DNA from: Caldifarciminota bacterium
Lineage (GTDB): Bacteria > Hydrothermota > UBA3072
Direction: 5' to 3'
Assembly (NCBI GenBank): GCA_023131835.1
Contig: JAGLZA010000077.1
Coordinates: 1 to 40,256 of the forward strand
DNA: 40,256 nucleotides
Shown: piece after piece, positions 1 to 5,955 of the stretch
How positions within the stretch are numbered: the stretch's first letter is position 1
Layout: the number at the start of each line of letters is the position of its first letter
Position numbers and translations under genes: made by a program
The notes under the pieces: generated by a model
What the model saw: only the letters and a program-made list of their open reading frames with translations
What the model was told of the DNA's origin: nothing
Database searches by the model: none

Positions 1-227
1 GGAAGAGGGATTTCAAGCCCCTCCTCAATTGCTACTTCAAGCCAACCTTCTTGAGCTTCTTTTATATTTTTCATTACTTCTTCTATTGTTTCCCCTTGAC
101 TCATACAACCTTCAAACTCCTCTATCTCCACAAAATACCCCCCTACTTCCTCTGGTGTGATTTTTATTGTATAGGGAAGACCCATATAATATTGAAGAAG
201 TTCCCCCCTACTCTTTTTGTTTTTCAT
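1..227 (-). CDS. hicB: HicB-family antitoxin (partial, runs off the left edge)
   Basis: This minus-strand reading frame starts at an ATG at 227 and is open to base 1, so only about 75 N-terminal residues are visible. The residues GLPYTIKITPEE, GGYFVEIEEFEGCMSQGET and the following EAQEGWLEVAIEEG helix are typical of the HicB partial RNase H-like fold. HicB neutralises the HicA mRNA interferase and usually represses its own operon. The start is supported by GGAGG seven bases upstream. It overlaps the end of the broken hicA gene by 20 bases, the usual hicA-hicB coupling. The C-terminal DNA-binding part, if present, lies outside the window. With hicA interrupted, this may be an orphan antitoxin. 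Confidence 0.8.
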   Translation of the reverse strand, partial: MKNKKSRGELLQYYMGLPYTIKITPEEVGGYFVEIEEFEGCMSQGETIEEVMKNIKEAQEGWLEVAIEEGLEIPL

Positions 228-451
228 ACCACTCCTCCAGTTCCAAGATTTTTATTAATTTTCTCATACATCCTCTCTTGACCTTATTTTTTGCTTTACT
301 ACCCCAAATGGCATATAACCCTCTTTGTAATATGTAAAATGACTACCCTTAACATTTTTTAACTCGGAGGTTATACCCAAAAGTTGTACCACTTTGAGAT
401 GTTTTTTTGTGGATGTCGGAGATTCTTTCTAATTTTATCATCACTTCTAAT

Positions 452-1363
452 TCAGGATTTCTTCTTTTCATTTGACATTCTCTCTTTAATGTAATTCAAT
501 GGAGTTCTATAGTCAAGACTTGAATGTCTTCTCGTTCTATTCCAATAATGAACCCGTTCCTGAACTACTTCGCTCAATCCATTAATGTCTTTAGATTCAC
601 AAAAAAGCGACCGATTAGGACATTTAAAATGTCCATTAAACGATTCCATATAGGTATTACCTTTTGCTCCATTCTCTGAATAAGATAATCGTACTCCATC
701 TTTTATCAATATCTCATCAACCCATCTGTTGCCTGTAAAAACTGAATCCCTATCCTGATGAAGTATCATCCCCTTAAGTGAAATGTGATATTCCTTGAAT
801 GTCTCTTTCGTTCTTTTCCAGGCTTCAAGTGATAAATCAGTATCTGCATGTTTGCCTACTGCCCATCCGAGTATCATCTTGCTTTCATGATCGATTATAG
901 CAATCAATTGGGCATTCCTCTTTCCTCCATCATAAGGAATTTCAGTAAAGTCAGTATAGATGACCTCAAAAAGTCCTATCTGTCCTTTCTTCTTAACCAG
1001 ATTAATATCTTTACCTGCTTCCTGAATGGCTTCTCTAATCCCACTCTTCTTTGTTTTTCGGGCATTTCTTAGCATTTTTAAGTCCCAGAAGTTTAATAGA
1101 TTTAGAATAACTTTATGGTTTACAACTATTCCATATTCTTCTTTGAGTTCAACCTTTATCCTGGGATATCCATACTCTGGATTCTTTCGAATTATCTCTT
1201 CTATGGTTGGCTTTAAATCTCTATACTTCTCTTTATAACTCTTCTTTTCTTTCCTGTGGTAATACCAGGTAGATTTAGATAGCTCTAAAGATTTAAGCGT
1301 TCTGTTTAATCCGTATTCTTCCCATATTTCTTCTACTAATTCTACTTTTTCTGTGTTACTCAT
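452..1363 (-). CDS. IS3-family transposase OrfB (DDE integrase domain)
   Basis: This 303-residue protein catalyses strand transfer of the surrounding element. An HTH_21-type segment (NPEYGYPRIKVELKEEYG, about residues 61-78) precedes an rve integrase core. Candidate catalytic residues are the Asp in IYTDFTEI, the Asp in LHQDRDSVF and the Glu in YMESFNGHFK. It starts at an ATG that shares one base with the orfA stop (TAATG), so it could be made by coupling or, as in other IS3 elements, as an OrfAB fusion after a -1 frameshift. The reading frame is intact and the element may be active. Confidence 0.9.
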   Translation of the reverse strand: MSNTEKVELVEEIWEEYGLNRTLKSLELSKSTWYYHRKEKKSYKEKYRDLKPTIEEIIRKNPEYGYPRIKVELKEEYGIVVNHKVILNLLNFWDLKMLRNARKTKKSGIREAIQEAGKDINLVKKKGQIGLFEVIYTDFTEIPYDGGKRNAQLIAIIDHESKMILGWAVGKHADTDLSLEAWKRTKETFKEYHISLKGMILHQDRDSVFTGNRWVDEILIKDGVRLSYSENGAKGNTYMESFNGHFKCPNRSLFCESKDINGLSEVVQERVHYWNRTRRHSSLDYRTPLNYIKERMSNEKKKS

Positions 1364-1635
1364 TAAACCCGTCCTAAAAAATTTTTAAGAATGGCTATCT
1401 CCCGTTCTTTCTGTCCTAAAAGTCGCTCCAATTCTGCAATCTCTCTCTCTAAGTCTTTTACTTCTCCGTCCTTAGAAAATATTTCAGATCCGTTCTCTCT
1501 AAACCTTTCTACCCAGTTCCGGATGGTATTAGGATGTACATCATATGACCTTGCTATTTGAGATGGATCTCTCTTGTCAGAGATGACTTCCATAACTACT
1601 TGAAATTTTAATCTCGGGGAATATCTCTTTGGCAT
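1363..1635 (-). CDS. IS3-family transposase OrfA (helix-turn-helix)
   Basis: This 90-residue protein has an N-terminal helix-turn-helix (KFQVVMEVISDKRDPSQIAR, then YDVHPNTIRNWVERF) followed by a heptad leucine-zipper-like helix (LEREIAELERLLGQKEREIA). In this family OrfA binds the IS ends and can inhibit transposition by itself. GGAGG lies upstream of the ATG. Its last codons contain the slippery heptamer T-TTT-TTA (plus-strand 1375-1381). A -1 slip there continues through RTGL into the orfB ATG without a stop. Confidence 0.88.
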   Translation of the reverse strand: MPKRYSPRLKFQVVMEVISDKRDPSQIARSYDVHPNTIRNWVERFRENGSEIFSKDGEVKDLEREIAELERLLGQKEREIAILKNFLGRV

Positions 1636-1870
1636 TCTTTCCTCCTTTTTGCCACATCTTTAATTTATTGAATCCCCGAACATATTCAAGACCACAATAC
1701 CCTCTGGTACTAATTTATGGGTCAAGTTCCCTCCCACATAAAATATTCAAGTACCCTTACAATATCCTCAAAACTTGCTTCTACTGGCCTCCTCAACAAT
1801 TTCTCCACAAGCTTCACAAAAGTAGCCACTAATCAACCTCCAATTTTCTCGTCCGGACAGCGGGTATATA

Positions 1871-1902
1871 ATACTATATATAGTATCATATCTAAATGTC
1901 AA
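1871..1902 (-). promoter_or_regulatory. Probable hicAB promoter with a palindromic operator
   Basis: On the minus strand, TTGACA (1902-1897) is followed after 16 bases by TATATA (1880-1875). The -10 lies inside a perfect 16-bp palindrome, ATACTATATATAGTAT (1871-1886). The hicA GTG is about 45 bases downstream. HicB proteins autorepress by binding palindromes over their own promoter, so this is the likely operator; binding is inferred. Confidence 0.6.
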
Positions 1903-2201
1903 GGGTTTTTTTGAATTTTTTCAAAAACCAAAAACACAATGAATTCTTCTTGAGAGTAGGGGCGTTCAATTGAACGCCCCTACCAGATTCTTTTTCCCTT
2001 TCTCCTTCTGAAAACATCATAAATAAAGGGAATTGGTGGGGCTTTGCGAACTTCGCTCCCTTTGCGTGCTTTGCGAGAAAAACGGGGGCTGATGATGGGC
2101 TCTCTCTTCAATTACAAAAAATCAAGGGTGGTGAAGGGCTTTGCGCCCTTTGCCTCCTTTGCGTGCTTTGCGAGAAAAAAAAGGGGTTGTGAGCCATTAT
2201 A
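1890..2201. repeat. Gene-free spacer with a 28-bp palindrome and TTTGCG word repeats
   Basis: A perfect 28-bp palindrome occupies 1956-1983 (half GTAGGGGCGTTCAA then its complement). At 2041-2082 and 2139-2178 two copies of a run built from CTTTGCG words end in TTTGCGTGCTTTGCGAGAAA. The stretch CAATTACAAAAAATCA near 2110 recurs without its first base near 10610. No convincing gene is visible. Confidence 0.65.
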
Positions 2202-2750
2202 TTACTTCCCCTCAAATTGATAATTGCAATGTGGGCAAACTCTGGCTTCTATCCAGATAAGTTCTCCGCATTGAGGGCATCTCTTCTTTTCATCAGTTTC
2301 TGAAGAATCTCGTTTTCCATTAACTCTATCTCTTATCTCAGACGGAGCTCGGACCCCTTCAAATACCACCTCTACACCACCTGTACCAGCCGAAGCAAAA
2401 TATACATCGCCAATTCCAAAAACACGTTGTCCTATACTTTGCTCTATCCCAATCTCCCGTATATCGCTCATTCTAATCTCGCTTTCATGTTTAGCAATAA
2501 TACCAATACGGGAACGAACACTACTGGTTGTGACCGTATAAGTATATGTCAATCTACTAAAAACAGCACGGAGGAGAATTATGATTGCAACGAATATAAA
2601 GAAGTAACTCCAAACCTGGAGTTCGTTAATGAAAAACATAACGGCAATAACAATTGAAATAACAATCAAGAAGAAAAGCCCAAAATAATTAAGCCATGAA
2701 GGGTGAAAAACCTCTATTAAATTGTCTCTTTTCTCATTATTCTTTTCCAC
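2202..2750 (-). CDS. Membrane PH-domain (bPH2/DUF304-like) protein with C-terminal zinc ribbon
   Basis: This 182-residue protein starts at GTG with AGGAGG five bases upstream. Two adjacent membrane segments lie at about residues 20-42 and 46-62. A bacterial PH-like domain follows (LTYTYTVTTSSVRSRIGIIA, then RMSDIREIGIEQSIGQRVFG). A charged linker ends in a zinc ribbon with CPQC and CPHC pairs near the C-terminus. PH-like proteins of this type are usually of unknown function, and the ribbon suggests protein or nucleic acid binding on the cytoplasmic side. It is monocistronic, with its own promoter upstream. Confidence 0.8.
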   Translation of the reverse strand: MEKNNEKRDNLIEVFHPSWLNYFGLFFLIVISIVIAVMFFINELQVWSYFFIFVAIIILLRAVFSRLTYTYTVTTSSVRSRIGIIAKHESEIRMSDIREIGIEQSIGQRVFGIGDVYFASAGTGGVEVVFEGVRAPSEIRDRVNGKRDSSETDEKKRCPQCGELIWIEARVCPHCNYQFEGK

Positions 2751-2784
2751 GATTACCTCCTGTTAATATTTTGTATTTTAGTTG

Positions 2785-2813
2785 AATATAGGGAAATATT
2801 GGGGTAAAGTCAA
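2785..2813 (-). promoter_or_regulatory. Promoter of the PH-domain/zinc-ribbon gene
   Basis: TTGACT (2813-2808) and TATATT (2790-2785) on the minus strand are separated by 17 bases. They lie about 35 bases upstream of the GTG, which has its own ribosome binding site. This is a good housekeeping sigma-type match. Confidence 0.55.
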
Positions 2814-3093
2814 GGAAACCTTAGTTAAAGACAAAGAGTTGGTGGGTTAGTGAGTTGGTGGGTTAGTCGGTTCATCCCAGACCTCCACAGGAATTAGGGA
2901 TTAGGATTTAGGTGTTAGGATTTAGGGCACAACCCAGACCTTCACCAGAAACAAGAAAGGCGAAGATGAACATACTGTACAACCTCCGAGCTTTTTCCAT
3001 TTTTGTGCTCTTCTTTGTGTCCTTTGTGTCTTTGTGGTGAATAAAGTGGGTCGGGACTGGGAAGTCGCTCCCACAAAAAGGATGGTTATTCTT
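2814..3093. repeat. Spacer of word-like repeats downstream of leuD
   Basis: There is no supported gene. Near-tandem words fill it: GTTGGTGGGTTAGTGA-like units at 2840-2875, TTAGGATTTAGG units at 2895-2930 and CTTTGTGT words at 3010-3035. A 39-base segment at 2953-2992 recurs at 3651-3689 with few changes (shared core CAACCTCCGAGCT). Confidence 0.6.
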
Positions 3094-3573
3094 TTAACCC
3101 AACCTTCCCTTCACCCACTCAATAAGGCTTCCTGCCTGTAGTATTTCCAATAGTTTGTCAGGATACGGGGCAAAGGAAAAATCCTTACCAGGGGTTTTTA
3201 TTAACCCTGATTTAAGGTCCACCTCAACCTCATCCCCTTCTGAGATTGTTTCTACGGCTTCCGGATGTATGATAGCAGGTAATCCATTGTTTATTGCGTT
3301 TCTGAAAAAGATGCGCGCAAACGATTTTGCAATAATTGCAGAAATCCCTGAATAGACGAGACAGGTTACCGCCTGCTCCCTGGATGACCCCATACCAAAG
3401 TTATAACCCGCAACAATAACATCACCCTTTTCTACTCTTTCAATAAAGGTTGAATCAAGGTCTTCCATTGCATGCTCTGCCATCTCTTCTGGATTGTCGA
3501 TTGAATATGTATACTTACCAGGATAGATTACATCTGTATTAACATCATCTCCATACTTGAATACCTTTCCCAC
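3094..3573 (-). CDS. leuD: 3-isopropylmalate/homoaconitate dehydratase small subunit
   Basis: This protein is the swivelling small subunit of an aconitase-family hydro-lyase. With the LeuC-type large subunit upstream it would isomerise 2- and 3-isopropylmalate in leucine synthesis. It has the start motif GKVFKYGDDVNTDVIYPGKY and the core motif AGYNFGMGSSREQA, followed by IIAKSFARIFFRNAINNGLP. I chose the GTG at 3573 because AGGAGG lies seven bases upstream; an in-frame ATG at 3594 has the Shine-Dalgarno inside the coding region. At 159 residues it fits the short archaeal-type LeuD. That group also contains homoaconitase and citramalate-type enzymes, so the substrate is not certain. About 320 repeat-rich bases separate it from leuC. 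Confidence 0.85.
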   Translation of the reverse strand: MGKVFKYGDDVNTDVIYPGKYTYSIDNPEEMAEHAMEDLDSTFIERVEKGDVIVAGYNFGMGSSREQAVTCLVYSGISAIIAKSFARIFFRNAINNGLPAIIHPEAVETISEGDEVEVDLKSGLIKTPGKDFSFAPYPDKLLEILQAGSLIEWVKGRLG

Positions 3574-3600
3574 TTCTATACCTCCTATCTGCATTTTGCA

Positions 3601-3690
3601 GTGGGTTCACACGCTCGGAGGTAGACAGATATGACATGATGAATAAAGTTAAGAAAAGCGAAGATGTACATACTGTCAACCTCCGAGCTG
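3601..3690. repeat. Large imperfect hairpin in the leuC-leuD gap
   Basis: GCTCGGAGGTAGACAG (3613-3628) pairs with CTGTCAACCTCCGAGC (3673-3688) with a single mismatch and a 44-base loop. The right arm and loop part recur upstream at 2953-2992 without the left arm. It lies inside what should be a leuC-leuD transcript and could act as a processing or attenuation structure, or be a mobile repeat. Confidence 0.55.
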
Positions 3691-3699
3691 TACGATTTA

Positions 3700-3893
3700 A
3701 AATCTGGGTGAGATTGCTTCGTCGCTTCGCTCCTCGCAATGACATCCGAGAGGACAAGGTATACCTTGTCCCTACATTTTGGGCGACTCACCGAGTCGCC
3801 CCTACAAGGCGCAAAACTTGTGGGGGCAATTCATGAATTGCCACTACTCCATCAAATAAATCGCGGGCAGGAGCCCGCTCCCACAAAAAAATC
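3700..3893. repeat. Composite palindromic repeat array, copy 1
   Basis: A chain of different palindromes: GACAAGGTATACCTTGTC (3753-3770), GGGCGACTCACCGAGTCGCC (3781-3800), GCAATTCATGAATTGC (3826-3841) and a GCGGGCAGGAGCCCGC hairpin near 3865. A GCTTCGTCGCTTCGCTCC word lies at about 3716-3733. Modules one to three recur in the same order near 10383, in reverse near 26261-26335, and with an insert at 31280. No gene is seen. Confidence 0.7.
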
Positions 3894-5129
3894 TTATATC
3901 TCCCCCCTTGGGTCAGCGATCTCTCCCTTTATACAGGAAATTGCCACGGTTGCAGGTGAAGCAAGATAGATCTCTGCTTCCGGAGAACCCATCCTTCCCT
4001 TGAAATTTCTATTGGCAGTAGATAAAGCCTTCTCACCAGGGGCAAGAACCCCCATATGAGCACCAAGGCAGGGCCCACAACCAGGACTCTCTATAAGAGC
4101 TCCAGCCTCGGAAAATACCTCAAGATATCCCTTTCTCGCTGCTTCACTATATATTTCCCTGCTTGCCGGAATCACTATGAGTCGGACATCGGGATTTATT
4201 TTCTTTCCCTTTAATATTTCACAGGCAACCTCAAGGTCCTCCAATCTCCCATTGGTGCAAGTGCCAATGAACCCTTGATTGAATTTCATCCCCAGATATT
4301 TCTCTATGGGATGAACATTATCCACTTGATGCGGAGCTGCAATCTGTGGAGAGAGTCTGCTTACATCAAAATTCAATTCTTTTTCTACTTCAGCATCAGG
4401 ATCAGACGTAACTATCTCAAAATCCCCTTTTGCCCTAACTTTAAGCCAGGAAAGGGTCTTTTCATCTGGTTTGATCCATCCATTCTTAGCCCCCATCTCA
4501 GCAGCAACATTTGAGAGAACTATCCTGGAAGCAATCGAGAAATCCTCTACAGTGGCTCCTAAAAACTCAACAGACTTATATAGAGCACCACCTGCACCTA
4601 TTTCACCTGTAATGTAGAGGATAACATCCTTGGCATATACTCCTCTGGGTAGTTCTCCATCTATAACAATCCTTATCGTCTCAGGAACCCTAAACCATAT
4701 CTCATCCAGAGCCCATAAGGACGCAACCTCACTCCTGCCAATCCCACAGGAGAAAGCACCAAACGCACCATAAGTAGTAGTATGGGAATCTGCTCCAACA
4801 ATAATCTTACCAGGAAGGGCAAAGCCCTCTTCAGGTAGAACCTGATGGCATATCCCCTTACCAACATCAAAGAAGTTTTCAATACCCTGGTCCTTAACCC
4901 ACTCCCTGGCCTTCTTATGGTTCTCTGCATAGATGGGTGAAGAAGCAGGAGTCACATGGTCAAGGATAATCACAATTTTTTCAGGAGAAGCAACCTTCTT
5001 TGCTCCCATTTTCTCAAACTTCTTGATGATAGCACTGGTATTATCATGAGAGAGAATCCTATCCGGCGAGATAGTAACAATGCTCCCTACATTTCCTCCA
5101 AGAACCTTTTCAATGAATGTTTTCCCCAA
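3894..5129 (-). CDS. leuC: 3-isopropylmalate/homoaconitate dehydratase large subunit
   Basis: This 411-residue protein is the iron-sulfur subunit of the same hydro-lyase as LeuD. The cluster cysteines are in GFIGTCTNGR and ESPGCGPCLGAH. Other family motifs are HDNTSAIIKKF, ILDHVTPA, GADSHTTTYGAFGAF and TANRNFKGRMGSP. I chose the TTG at 5129: GGAGG lies six bases upstream and the product then begins MGKTFIEKVLGG like its relatives. A longer frame to 5201 would overlap the preceding barrel gene by 71 bases. The RBS overlaps the stop codon of that gene, so they are probably cotranscribed. The length matches the archaeal-type large subunit. Confidence 0.87.
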   Translation of the reverse strand: MGKTFIEKVLGGNVGSIVTISPDRILSHDNTSAIIKKFEKMGAKKVASPEKIVIILDHVTPASSPIYAENHKKAREWVKDQGIENFFDVGKGICHQVLPEEGFALPGKIIVGADSHTTTYGAFGAFSCGIGRSEVASLWALDEIWFRVPETIRIVIDGELPRGVYAKDVILYITGEIGAGGALYKSVEFLGATVEDFSIASRIVLSNVAAEMGAKNGWIKPDEKTLSWLKVRAKGDFEIVTSDPDAEVEKELNFDVSRLSPQIAAPHQVDNVHPIEKYLGMKFNQGFIGTCTNGRLEDLEVACEILKGKKINPDVRLIVIPASREIYSEAARKGYLEVFSEAGALIESPGCGPCLGAHMGVLAPGEKALSTANRNFKGRMGSPEAEIYLASPATVAISCIKGEIADPRGEI

Positions 5130-5130
5130 A

Positions 5131-5955
5131 TTAACCTCCGTATCCAATCGCAATCGTCTTACCAATCCCAAGGGGGCCATAAAATACAGAACCAATATCA
5201 ATAATTATCTTCTTGTAGTAAAAACGAACCCCCATTGAGCCTCCATCTATCACACTTAGGCCATTCCCTGAGTTCTTATCCCTGATACCATTATTATATC
5301 CCATTGTTAAATCAAACCAATCATTGAATCCATAAATAATAGAACCCGCCGGACCAAAACTAAAACTATATTCGAGTGAAAAACCCAGTTTATTTCTCTT
5401 ATAAAGGCTTCCTATACGGAATTCTGCAGGAAGATTTTCCTTGCTCTCCACAAAACCCTTAATCTGTCTACCAATATTTCTACCATAGAATGAGAGAGTA
5501 ATCTCTTTGTTGACTTCATAGAGCAACCCCACATCCATACCAACACCATAACTATGATATGTATCTGTGTTGACATAAGGAATAAGCAATTTTCCTCCAA
5601 CAGATAATCCGTTCCAGTTATATGTAACAGAAGCGATCGGGATAAGTGAATAATATGAAAACTCGCCCAGAAGTTCACCTTCGGGACTGGTCTTCTTCAT
5701 ATCTCCCGAATATAGAGATTGAAGCCCTATCCCAAAATGGAATTGGCTCCTCTGCTTTACCATACCAAGGCAGCCATAGGTAACACCAGAATAATTATAG
5801 GAGGATGATAGATATCCCTCTCCTCCGATCCCGGCAGGATTCCAGAATAGGTTCTCCGGCTCCCCTTTATATGATGAAAAAGCCCCTCCGGAAAGTATAA
5901 CCCTTGAATGTTCAGGAACGGATAGGAATGTAAATGAGATTATCAGTATAATCAT
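5131..5955 (-). CDS. PorV/PorQ-like outer-membrane beta-barrel protein
   Basis: This 274-residue protein has a short hydrophobic signal sequence (MIILIISFTFLSV) and alternating aromatic/glycine-rich strands. The PorV/PorQ-family signature is a small-residue stretch followed by ENLFWNPAGIGG (about residues 34-45). In Bacteroidetes, PorV and PorQ belong to the type IX secretion machinery. This window also encodes a protein with a matching sorting domain (26370-28502), but no other secretion genes are here, so the role is inferred. Its ATG overlaps the glmS stop (ATGA), and leuC follows directly, so it lies inside a metabolic operon. Confidence 0.7.
   Translation of the reverse strand: MIILIISFTFLSVPEHSRVILSGGAFSSYKGEPENLFWNPAGIGGEGYLSSSYNYSGVTYGCLGMVKQRSQFHFGIGLQSLYSGDMKKTSPEGELLGEFSYYSLIPIASVTYNWNGLSVGGKLLIPYVNTDTYHSYGVGMDVGLLYEVNKEITLSFYGRNIGRQIKGFVESKENLPAEFRIGSLYKRNKLGFSLEYSFSFGPAGSIIYGFNDWFDLTMGYNNGIRDKNSGNGLSVIDGGSMGVRFYYKKIIIDIGSVFYGPLGIGKTIAIGYGG

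Larger units (their letters stand above)
366..1730 (-). mobile_element. Complete IS3-family insertion sequence
   Basis: A 1365-bp element carries orfA and orfB on the minus strand. Its ends are related inverted repeats, 366-391 and 1705-1730 (both begin GGA and end GTACCA reading inward; 17 of 26 positions match without gaps). It is flanked by the direct repeat CTC at 363-365 and 1731-1733, a 3-bp duplication typical of the family. The two ORFs, the 1.2-1.5 kb size and the DDE transposase all fit the IS3 family. It sits inside hicA. The boundaries are inferred from rejoining the HicA reading frame, so they are more reliable than repeat matching alone. Confidence 0.8.
208..1829 (-). pseudogene. 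hicA: hicA toxin gene split by an IS element and frameshifted
   Basis: Two pieces of one HicA-like gene flank the insertion sequence. The upstream piece (1829-1731) starts at GTG with GGAGG upstream and encodes KLVEKLLRRPVEASFEDIV then VLEYFMWE. The downstream piece (365-208) encodes LKNVKGSHFTYYKEG, with the conserved GSH histidine motif. Joined at the GAG target duplication they read LEYFMWE-LKNVKGSHF with no gap, as in intact HicA. The downstream piece also changes frame at a six-base A run (287-292 on the plus strand). In one frame it stops at 264; with one extra base it continues as KLIKILELEEWYEKQKE and stops at 208, overlapping hicB. HicA is a small dsRBD-like mRNA interferase; this copy cannot be made intact. 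The joined product would be about 84 residues. Confidence 0.75.

Noticed and set aside
51-281. Plus-strand 76-residue open frame at the left edge
   Set aside because: It lies opposite the HicB frame on the minus strand, which has clear family motifs and a ribosome binding site.
2036-2180. Possible CRISPR array in the TTTGCG repeats
   Set aside because: The units are short, irregular and have no unique spacers of constant length.
3545-3836. Short frames on both strands in the leuC-leuD gap
   Set aside because: Translation of repeat DNA (hairpin and composite array), overlapping each other, without starts supported by RBS.
5130-5201. Longer leuC frame beginning at 5201
   Set aside because: It would overlap the barrel gene by 71 bases and lacks family residues; the TTG at 5129 has the RBS and the conserved N-terminus.
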